From Apostichopus japonicus (Eukaryota; Echinodermata; Holothuroidea; Aspidochirotida; Stichopodidae): a stretch of DNA of 64,000 nt. Below the pieces are notes generated by a model. That model saw nothing but the letters and a program-made list of their open reading frames with translations, searched no databases and was not told where the DNA came from. Made by a program: the position numbers and the translations under genes. Positions 13,801 through 23,180 of this stretch are shown one piece after another. Location: contig NC_092576.1 of assembly GCF_037975245.1 (NCBI RefSeq), positions 28,573,111 through 28,637,110 on the forward strand, given 5' to 3'. Position 1 is the stretch's first letter, and each line of letters starts with the position of its first letter.

Positions 13801-14390
13801 ATCTTATCACTAAACCATAATCTGTTAAAGATAGACTAGATGTGAGAGTTCACATATATAATACAAATATGATGCTTCAAATTAAAATAAAATGCAAATA
13901 AAACTAAAGTTAATGTTTAACGATTATTATTTCTCCTACATTAGTACTAGATTGTAAATCTTATCTACTGATAATGGTTTTGCCCTATAAACCTAACGTT
14001 GTTTGTAATGTTCTTCTCCCCTCTCTTTTCAGCTACTTCATCATGGTCACATTTTGTGCTTCATATCTTATTTTGACTACTCATCACATTAATAGGTGAT
14101 CAACTATAGATACTATAGGTCGAAGGGCGTATATTATCTTACTAATCGTTGTTATGTATCCATTATTATTTCTTACCGTATATATATAGATTTTTATATA
14201 TATGTATATACAAATGTATATAGATTTATTATTGATTTGAAATTTGTTAATTCCACAAGGTGTCGGATTTATTTGTGTAAAGAATCAAATTGGAATGTCA
14301 TCTCGCCATAATCATCACCATCTCAAAGAAGATTTTGAAAGATCTAATAAACTAAAAATTTTGGCATTGCATCAATCTTACAAAAGACAA
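7829..14390. other. Long AT-rich stretch without a supported gene
   Basis: About 6.5 kb of intron-like or intergenic sequence. Short open frames exist but lack splice signals and family features. Near 10950-11090 and 11600-11810, fragments such as FPLFTCNVKK resemble Ig F strands but contain stops and frameshifts. They could be further relics of locus D; they are too weak to call as exons. Confidence 0.35.
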
Positions 14391-15110
14391 TATTTCATGG
14401 ACACATTATTCTAAATCCGACTTTCCAATGCCTTATGGGTTCTATGCTATGAAAGTTCCAACGTCTTTCGGTAAGAGTACAACGTCCTCTGTAACGCACA
14501 AAGATCCAAACTGTGTGAGACGTTACACCAAATCAACGGCGTGTATGTCAACCTGGTCATCGACGAGTTGGAAGCGAGCAGCTTTCGTCAAAGAATTGCA
14601 AAAATATATGTCTACCAATTGCTTCGGGGAAACATTTAAAAAAATGTCAACGAAACACTCCCAGGTGTGAACAGACTTCAAGAAAGTACAACTTTTATTT
14701 AGCCCTTTGGAAAACAGTCTTAATATATTGCGGAGATATGTTGGAGAATATTGACTTACGACATCGTACCCGCAGTAGTCGGCGCTTCGCGAGTTGAATA
14801 CGAGCGACTTACTCCACCAAATTCATTCATATGTGCAGATGACTATGATAGGATTAAAAATCTTGCTGATTATATATTATACCTTGACATAAACGGTAAT
14901 GAATACAAAATATATTTTCATTGGAAAGTAGAAGGTAACGTCATTTCAAATTAATACACCATTCAAGATCACATCGTTAAACTTTTCTCCCGAAACATGT
15001 TCTATTCATGTACTGTTGTTTGTCGTATTGGCAGAAAGTCCATTGAAGAAGTAAATATTGTCATAAATGAAACGTCTTCTTCCTTTGATCCTAATGTATC
15101 ATTGGTGATA
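14391..15110 (+). pseudogene. Locus D: frameshifted Ig relics (V-like then C-like)
   Basis: Around 14420-14690, two frames carry pieces resembling the V exon of genes A and C: PYGFYAMK against YGIYWYD, and NALWVLCYESSNV against the DAVLWYIS region. From 14751 one frame reads through IYFHWKVEG (core Trp strand), a TAA stop at 14952-14954, then FYSCTVVCRIG, an Ig F strand. The mix of conserved Ig motifs with a stop and frameshifts indicates a dead Ig receptor. It lies upstream of the GTPase pseudogene at 17996-18932, the same order as the Ig exons and GTPase of gene C. Confidence 0.45.
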
Positions 15111-15232
15111 TAATTCTTGCACAACCTGTGGAATACAAGCGTTGATAAGTATGGCCTTATAACATAATTTGCATAACTGAAAGTTGGCTACGCATCTCCA
15201 ACTCCCCAATGTATCTCCAAAGACGTGTCTTA

Positions 15233-15233
15233 G

Positions 15234-15281
<48 letters not shown>

Positions 15282-15405
15282 GTGTGTGCGTGTTATATTT
15301 AGATATATATATATATATTAGATATATTTATATGTATTTATATATATATATATATATAAATATTTATAGAAATATATATATATCGGTGGAGAGAGAGATA
15401 TAGAA

Positions 15406-15441
<36 letters not shown>

Positions 15442-15458
15442 AGATATATATATATTTA

Positions 15459-15494
<36 letters not shown>
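15233..15494. repeat. Compound (TA)n / (GATA-like) microsatellite
   Basis: Alternating TA tracts interrupted by short TGTG, GAGAGA and AGATATA pieces. Confidence 0.95.
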
Positions 15495-15496
<2 letters not shown>

Positions 15497-15799
15497 GGAC
15501 AGCAGAACTAATATTCCATGTGCTTTACTTCCTTACATATCATATACTACTACCATTCGACTACTACTACAGATCGACTGCATAAGTTATCAATACTAAT
15601 AAACGTTTTTGAAACCTTCTTTCGAAACATAGCATTTGAAACCACCCGACATGAAAGTTGTAATCTATAAGCCCTTAGTGGGCTTCTTCCACATTTGTGG
15701 TGGCTTAAGGTTCGTTAAAATAACTGCTTCGTTATTAATAGTATTATTATTATTATTAACATTATTATTATTACTCCAAATGGAAAGCAGAATTTAGGG

Positions 15800-16060
15800 G
15801 TTTCAACAGCCAGATTGGAGTTATATTTTCGGTATGCAATGGCACTCTGTTTCTGAAACGAGAATCTCCTACTTTCAATTCCGGTTCTTGCATAGAATTA
15901 TTCCAAACAACAGACTCCTTCACCTAATGGACATGTCTGACACTTGATGTTTAATCTGTAAAATTGAAATTAAAACCATTCGACATCTTTTCTGGGAGTG
16001 ACACATCAATTTTTCTTACATAGGTGGTGTGGTCAGTAAGATCATTTGGTACAAAGTTCT
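15800..16060 (+). mobile_element. L1/Tx1-like LINE fragment, C-terminal end of the RT protein
   Basis: One frame reads YFQFRFLHRIIPNNRLLHLM, then CLIC...KTIRHLFWE, the pattern (bulky F/L..R..P.N.L, CxxC, HL..W.C) at the C-terminus of L1-type ORF2 proteins. Two in-frame TGA codons occur, the second at the expected Cys position after HLFWE. The flanks are AT-rich. It is a dead fragment on the same strand as the larger LINE piece at 16640. Confidence 0.6.
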
Positions 16061-16639
16061 ACTTCAAAAAAGCGGATTTTTTTACTTCGGGTTTTGATAT
16101 TAGAAACGTCACCCTTATTTATTTTCTCATTTTTCATCTTGAGTTCTATATTTTTAGAAACAAGCGTCCAAACAAGACTTTGTTAAGTTGAAATAAATTT
16201 ATTGATAAATTCACGTTCAGCTTTTCCTTATTTATAAATATATTAAATCCTTAACATGTTGGTTAAGCCTTTTAGTCTGTCGCCATTACAGCATTCTCAG
16301 TTCTTATATTGTTGTTACTGCATGTTGTAATATTTCTGTAGTGCGTGTGGGATTCTTGTAGCGTTTCTGTAAACTGTTGTACTTCTTCTAAATTTCTCAT
16401 CACGATTATGGTTTTTAGTTATTCTCACTTGGCCTTCCTAGCTTTGCCCCTTTCTGTCCCATGATGTACTCCATTTTCCTTACGGATACGGATCGTCTAC
16501 GTGACGGATTTGGCTCCTGTCCGCTAGGTTTGATTGTGTCTATATGTATGTTTATTCCTTTATACCTCCATATCTATTAAGAACAACGCACCACTACAGT
16601 CACATCACTCAAGTCTCCTAGTCGAGTCCTGTGTTCTCT

Positions 16640-17995
16640 TAACGTTGTTCATCTAGTTCAAGTAATGGCAGCTGATTTACATTTTATTTCTCAAAACGCA
16701 AGACGGCTCCAGGCAGGTGAAGAAGAGCAGACAGCCTTTTTTTTTATCTCCATAGGCGTAAAGCGGGTTTAATCTTTATTCAGGAAATACCAAACTACAT
16801 TTCAGATAAAATATATTAGCCGCATGAATGGGTGGAATTTGTTTTATTTTCACACCGGTCTTCAGCTAGTTGTAGGGGGTGTCTTGTTATAAATCCGAAC
16901 TTACTATTTGTAATAGTTAAAGAAGAACATTGCCAATTTGGTGGGCTTTTAATCATTGATATAAAAGTGCAGGAACGTGTCTCTAATTTATTATGTATTT
17001 TCGCTCCTAACATTGATTACCCGCACCTTTTTCGCCTGATCTCTAGGCGTTTAACGAAGTATCAGGGCGATATCATTCTATTGGCTGGGAATTTAAACTT
17101 TGTTTCAACTTAGACCTGGATAAGACAGGGGGTAATTTCAGAACGACTTTTAATGAAAGAAGAAAATATCTTCAGTTAGTTTATATTCATGACTTTATGG
17201 ATGTTTCGAGGGAGCGTAACCCTTTTCCTAACAATTTCACATGGATCTCAAACGTAGCGCCGGGTATTATAATATATTATTTCTTAGTATGCAGGATATG
17301 CGATTATAAAGGCTTCTTTCTCTCCAGGCATTCAGTCGGGCCACTCTTTCAATGATATATCCATGATATCCCATCTATTTAGTACTGGCTGTGGGTATTT
17401 GAAGCTAAACAACTCATTGTTAAATGACCCCCAATTATACAATTTATACAGAAATGAACCGGATCATAACTTTTTCATCGTCCCGATGGGAATTTCTAAA
17501 AATTATTTAAAATTTAATCTTTTAGTATAAAATATTCAAAAGTTAGCTCTAGAGAGCGCCGTGCGAAAGCGCAGGCGATTATACTTAAGATTTCCGCACT
17601 GGAGAAGCTACTTTTTGTAGCTCTGATGTTTGCTCCCAACTTATGGAAGCTCAAAAAAGCTTTTATTATATTTCAATTTTCAACTTTAAGGTTATATTAC
17701 TAGATCTCGTGCAAGATAGGTAGAGGAAGAGGGAAAACTAAAAAAAATATAGAAAATGAGAAATAAGTCTTCTAATTGTATTTTGAACGCAACAAGATGA
17801 TATCCTCCATCATATTATAACTTTCTGAGGGCCGTTATACTTCCACTGGCTGCTATCTACATAATATGTTTAATGGATTCCCAATTCATAATGAGGAAGA
17901 TCAGTTGCATGTGAAGGTGAACTTACTTTAGATGAATGTTTCGAAACCCTATCTATGATGAAAACCGATCAGACTCCTGGCAGTGATGCGCAATT
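16640..17995 (+). mobile_element. L1/Tx1-like LINE fragment: endonuclease and start of RT
   Basis: From 16832 one frame reads RVSNLLCIFAPNIDY, then a long stretch ending DIILLAGNLNFV, the iyaPn...GDFN pattern of apurinic-type LINE endonucleases (here the GDFN motif is changed to GNLN). After a stop it continues with FMDVSRERNPFPNNFTWIS, the usual D-x-W-R..P....FTW endonuclease end. Further right come KLNNSLLND and, near 17930-17990, LDECFETLSMMKTDQTPGSD, matching the al..m...ksPG.DG entry to the RT domain. Many stops and shifts show it is dead. The LINE similarity ends abruptly at about 17996, where inverted GTPase sequence begins. Confidence 0.65.
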
Positions 17996-18695
17996 GTTAT
18001 CTGATTTAAGTTTCTCTTCCAATGCTTCATCAGTAATTATTCGTGTACGCAGTGGCGGAGCTAGGGGTATTGATCAGGGGGCGAGAAGGGTCTGTAGGGG
18101 CGCTTTCGACACTATCTAAGCGGAGCGACACTGCAGGTTGCCGCGGAACATACTGAATTTTTTTGAGTAAATATACTCCCTAAAATCGCCGGAAATGAAC
18201 CTTTCCGGTCCTTGCAAATTTGCAGATAATGTGACAAATGTCAATAGATAGATGAGAGCGCAATAAAAAAGTCAATAATCGCGAATAATTAAAAAGTTGT
18301 AAAAAGCTGAAAAGGGCGCCAGCAGTCCATTTGAGTCCGTCAGGGGGAGGGGGGGGGGGACATCCGTCCTCCTGACTGTATGGACGCTCTGCCACTGCGT
18401 GTACGTGGTTTTCGTGTGTACATTAAGTTTTCCTTATAATGACAACGAGATTTACATTGTTGACATCCCCAAATCGAGGCGAAGGGTCTAATTGAAGGGT
18501 ATGTCCAAACATAGCTAGGGCGACACGGATAACAGCACGTAATTCCACAATGCAACCAAACAAATGCCATTTGACCATCGAGAATTGGTTCATACTGTCT
18601 CCTCATATGCTTCTTCATATTGATAGACTAACTGCTCATTTTCATTGCTCTTGAGGAGTAATGCATTCTCTTCAGCTTGTAACGCATTGTATAAG
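17996..18695 (-). pseudogene. GTPase pseudogene, inverted segment
   Basis: On the minus strand this encodes ALQAEENALLLKSN, LVYQYEEAYEETV, then DGQMAFVWL...GITCCYPC and GCQQCKSRC, matching the helical and Cys-rich part of the gene C GTPase (about 43920-44270). Its left end (17996-18049) matches the reverse complement of about 44222-44265. A hAT MITE (18050-18397) with duplicated CGTGTACG splits it. It lies in opposite orientation to the continuing GTPase C-terminus at 18700-18932, so an internal inversion occurred with a breakpoint near 18690-18715. No P-loop region is present. Confidence 0.8.
18050..18397. mobile_element. hAT-type MITE, 348 bp
   Basis: Termini CAGTGGCGGAGC and, on the other strand, CAGTGGCAGAGC (11 of 12 match). 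A perfect 8-bp target-site duplication CGTGTACG flanks it (18042-18049 and 18398-18405). It has no coding capacity. Terminal CAGTGGC and 8-bp duplications are hAT hallmarks. It sits inside the inverted GTPase pseudogene segment, so it inserted after that sequence was in place. Confidence 0.85.
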
Positions 18696-18699
18696 ATAA

Positions 18700-18932
18700 G
18701 CTTTGAAAAAAGTTTAAAGAGAGTCAGGAAAATAAAAAAAGCAGAAATATTGGCCCAGGTCGAAACCATCAGAGACTGCATCGAGCGAACTAACATGCTG
18801 TCTCTCGCATCAGCTAACATCACCGTAAAACAGTTTCTTCAAAACATGATAACAAACGAAAAAAGTAAAGCAGAATCAGGTTGGGAAGATCGCGTTGAGT
18901 TCCTAAAAGAGCTTGCTTCATGTGAAAAATAA
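18700..18932 (+). pseudogene. GTPase pseudogene, C-terminal segment in forward orientation
   Basis: Encodes AQVETIRDCIERTNMLSLAS and KQFLQNMI...GWEDRVEFLKELASCEK, close to the last 75 or so residues of the gene C GTPase exon. It stops earlier (TAA then TAG at 18930-18935); the acidic tail of the functional copy is visible just after, out of use. The downstream flank also matches that of gene C. Confidence 0.82.
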
Positions 18933-19744
18933 TAGCTTTTGTAAAATTCAGATGATGATGACTAAATACAATAAGTAACTGCTTTACGGCATGAAAGTCA
19001 AAGAGAATTATACTGAATTTTGAATATCTAAAGACTATCCCATTTTGTCAGTAAAGTTTCTAATAGTATGCTAGGGAGATTTACAATAGGTTTTGAGTGA
19101 CAGCAATCGTATTTCTCTTTGTTTAAAATAGAGTTGTCAATTCGTCTTGAGATCAGCGTGAAAGTATTTCTTCCCAATTATTACCATAACCTTCTTTTTT
19201 TACTGGTAACCTGAGATGGTAATGACTAACGCAATCGAAAATGCCTTGGAAATCACTTGCATACAAAACTATTAATGACTAATCGATGATATGAATTACA
19301 TTGAAAACCAAATTACGAACACAAAAAGCATATTTCCTGTTATACTTTTCTGTTTCTCCCCCAATTTCATATTGGATAAATTTTGAAGATTCTTTCGTAA
19401 GAATAAAAACATATAACGCTAAAATTCAATTCTTTTGTTTCAGAGATCTTTTTTAATGTTTTGGGATGTCTTTGTTTTGGGATGTCTTTTGTAGTTTCCT
19501 CATTTTATTCATAACACAATCTCGTAAGTTTTTTAAAGAGTTTATTAATAAGTAACCGAAATTAGCCTACCGTACTATTTATTGTAAGCATTAGGCATAA
19601 CTTCAAGACCAATCTACATTGCCAAGATTCCTTACACAGTACAAAACAGCAATTAGCTTCAAAGAAACATCATACCAGCTTTGACCGTAACATATATTGT
19701 AATCCTGTCATTTACTCAATTGGCCTTTTTTTTACAGAGTATAC

Positions 19745-20860
19745 TTATTGTTACGTCACTTCCCTGTCTGGTGGGGCAGTATTTATAGATGGGGTTGGCG
19801 AAGGAGATTTTCGACAAAAAGATGACAACGGAGAAGATGCTAAATTGCCCGTGGCAAAGTGGTACCGTTTATTCAGACCTCCGACTTACAGCTCCTTACT
19901 GGGTTCATTAAATATCCCTACACTAGTACTAAGCCTTACATTACGCATAACGTAACTGTTAGCGCAATTCCTAAACGCGGCGTATAAACGCAGCGTTAAA
20001 CACGGCACTAAACGAAACGCCTACCGCAACGTCCAACGCGGCGCCACACGCAGCGTATAACGCAACGTATAACGCGGCTATAAACGGAACGCCAAACGTA
20101 GGGTCTAAATATGAAAACAGATTCAAGCTACAGAGTTAACTTAACGGTTAACTTAACAGATGCAAAAATACTAAGAGCCAATCGATTTACTATATGGCAG
20201 TAACGTATCTTTCCGATGGCTGACCTAGGCTATTCACTAATGTTCCTAATTACGGACTAACTTAAATATATACAATCACAGCAGAATACTGATCACTACT
20301 AAGCACACACAGCGTCACGTAATCTAGAGCGCTACCAAATAACATAAAAGGATAACAGTCGGTCAATAACGTTACTCCTAAATAACTGGGGGTAATCTCC
20401 CTCAATGCAATAGTGCAGTTTGCTAACAATTTATACTCACAAGTGTATTCAATAATATTCTGAGCTCTTACAATATCTACTAACAATTATACACGGTGCC
20501 GTTGTATTAGAAACCTACCAACTTGGATAATAGTAAATTATAACGTACCGTACGTCGACGTCTTGCGAGAGTTTGTCAAAGAGTCCCACGCTGCACGTAC
20601 CATCAGTTCCTTATATACTAGCCTGAACAATGGCTTAAGTTTACGCGCGTGAGAAAGGACAAAGGACATCGCCTCGGAGTTGCAGTCACCAGACTTCCGG
20701 AGACCGAGAGGCCAGGTGCACGATTATTTACGTCATAGTAAACAACTTAACGGGAATTTCCCGACAAAGAATTATAACATTACGTAAACAGTTTATACAG
20801 CTTAAAAAATAGCCCTCAAAATTTAAACACTACGCAAGTTCGGTTACATTATATTCTGTG
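19745..20860. other. Insertion private to duplication copy 1, with CG-rich short repeats
   Basis: About 1.1 kb absent from copy 2 at the matching position. It includes 19960-20105, where short units of the form aacgc(g/a)(g/c)cgtata recur many times, giving unusually CG-rich text in this AT-rich window. It may be a solo LTR or an unclassified element; clear terminal repeats or target duplications were not found. The only open frame (20262-20486, minus) has no recognisable features. Confidence 0.5.
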
Positions 20861-22220
20861 TTAAGCATTATGTATATGAGAGATTTATCTAAGGAATCAA
20901 GTGAAAACTCTTTTCGATTATCTGTGTATATAACAATTTGTGACAGATCTACCATAGGATATGACACGAATTAATATAAAGCTGCAAAAATAGATGCAAA
21001 GATCTGAAACATATAGACTAATGGCATATATAGCAGTATAACATTATTTTTACATGTTTGTTCAAGTTAGACTGGGGTGACACTTTGAGGTCAACAATGC
21101 AGTGTGCATGGATTTACTCAATTCTGAATGAGCCGACTCTTGGCGGAAAGCGTGATCATTGTTCTATAGGCACTGCTAATGTCCGCCATATACCTCAAGG
21201 GGACAGTATGAATTTACTACGCGGACAAATATAATTATTGAGTGGAGGGAATACCAATGAGTGAACGAAGTGAATGAGATGTATCCATCTGATTAATGTC
21301 CAAAAGATGTTGGTGCGATGTGAATTATTTTCCACGATTCGTTCCGTTGCTATCGCATAGGCCTACGATAATTCTTACATTAGAGCATTTTCGCTTTCTA
21401 AATCTTATTGCTTTACAATTGGTCAAGATTAATATTGGGGCCTTCAGAGGTCCATTTCCAGTTTTAATTTTTTTTTGCATATGGTACCACTTAGATTGTA
21501 AATATGTGGACAAATATATGCTATTTATCAGGCGATGAATATATTTTTCTTTAAAAGGTTTGCAGCTCTGATAATTGTCTTGTAAATTTGTGTTTGTGTG
21601 TGTTTGGCTCCTAGTCTTGATTGGTGGAGTTGGGGCTTAGATTTACATAGGGGATGCATACCAATGGTAATTAAATAAATATCACTTTCATGTGTAGTCA
21701 CAATGTCACTTGAGTTATGAGATATAAAATATTTTGTTACAACTGGATCAGAAATAAATTACATCTGTGCTTGAAAAATGTCTCTGTTGCCGTCATTTTT
21801 ATATTGCATTTACGTTGTTTCAAGAGACAATAGTTACCATATTAGTTCTCTTCACCGACTTAAACACATATTTCATTACTACATAATGTTTCACAAGCAA
21901 AAAAAAAACAGCATCTGCCACTGTTTGATTGATCATGTCAGTGAAGTGAATTTAACTTACCTGAACGATTTGTTAGTTTATCGAAACCATGATAGATAAT
22001 ACTAAAATCTTGTCAGCATTACTTGTGGTATTACCATAAAAGTTACAAGGCTGACACATTATTCTAACTCAAAATTAAATTCATTATTTGGGAAAGATTG
22101 ACATACAAGTACTTAAAAGTAACCTGAGGCCGAAGCCCGACCATCTCCCTATTTTGTGAATACATTTATTTTATGACTCCCCAAGCGTTTTGACTGGGTT
22201 ATTTTTTAAGTCGCAACGAC

Positions 22221-22352
22221 CTTGAGATACAGTACAACTCGCTGGATTTGCGAGATACAGCCAAGCTCTTAGGTTGCGAGATACAGCACAGTCCGCAGAC
22301 TGAGTGATACAACTTTTCGCAGGTTGCGAGATACAGCGCAGCTCGCAAGTAG
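22221..22352 (+). repeat. 26-bp minisatellite, array 1
   Basis: About five degenerate units of gttgcgagatacagcncag with a ttcgcag end. The same unit recurs at 48005-48145 and 48745-48881. Confidence 0.85.
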
Positions 22353-22399
22353 CAAGAAACAGGGACAAGCGGAAGGGGTCAAGACATTTGAATGGTAGA

Positions 22400-22828
22400 T
22401 CCCCCCCCCCCCCCGCCTCCTGGTTATGCATGTCGTCCTTCGCCCGTTGGCATATCAAGGTCATCTCGCTATCTAGTTTCTCGGGAAGAGAAAGATAGAG
22501 AGAAATGACATGACACCTTTGGCATTTCAGGCTTTTTTTCATCTTTTATAGACTGATACATAGTTCGAAACCGATATTGTTGTTACACCCGGGCTAAGTG
22601 ATGAAGTGGGTCGAAATAAAGGAATATTTAATTCAAGTGGTTGCGTGATCACTTATGTTTATTACCCATTTCTTTGCGATTTTCAATTGCATCATCAGTG
22701 TTTCAGCAAATCAGATAGAGGGTTGTAAAACATCCAGTGGTACAAATAACATAACAATAAATATACTTTTCCCTTGCGCATTGAAGAAGAGTACACGAAA
22801 GGATCATCAACAACCAAGTCATCTAAAA
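22400..22828. other. 5' flank of gene B
   Basis: No separate gene seen. It starts with a C homopolymer (about 22400). An open frame with an ATG at 22655 runs into gene B, but the leader at 22829 is a better signal-peptide start, so upstream ATGs may be 5' UTR. Confidence 0.4.
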
Positions 22829-23180
22829 ATGGCTTTTAGACAAGCGAGACAAAATTTACTTTTCTTTGGAATTTACATTGTTTCCGTAAATGCATTTAAA
22901 GGTGAAAATGGAACTTCTCATGTAAAGCAAACTGAAGTGTATTCTTCAGTGATTTTCGAATGTCCTGGCGAAGATATGCCACAGCAAACCGTACAGAGAT
23001 GGGAGCACGATGATAAAGTTCTTTATGCAGGAAGAGCAAATGTCGGAAAACTCCCTGGCAAAAGCATGAGTTTATCTACGAACTATTCACTGGTTATAAC
23101 TAATGTTTCTTATTCACACGAAGGGAACTATCAATGTTTCCGAAACTCCGAACGGTGGACATATTTGCTGATTGTCACAG
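22829..23180 (+). CDS. Gene B exon 1: signal peptide and V-type Ig domain
   Basis: ATG at 22829, then a hydrophobic leader ([13 protein letters not shown]). The Ig body has the full pattern: VIFECPG (B Cys), VQRWEHD (core Trp), [19 protein letters not shown] (F Cys). It ends in phase 1 at TCACAG|GTATGT. An in-frame upstream ATG at 22655 is possible but would bury the leader. Confidence 0.8.

Larger units (their letters stand above)
18709..22400. repeat. Segmental duplication, copy 1
   Basis: Long stretches match 44310-48930 in the same orientation: the GTPase end and flank (tttctaatagtatgctag), the 21240-21330 block (ggaataccaatgagtgaacg), the 21900-22200 block (catgtcagtgaagtgaattt, gaggccgaag), and the 26-bp minisatellite at the end. 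Each copy has private insertions: about 19745-20860 here, about 46250-47708 in copy 2. Confidence 0.85.

Noticed and set aside
22655-22828. Longer gene B start at an upstream in-frame ATG
   Set aside because: It would place the signal peptide 58 residues inside the protein; more likely 5' UTR.
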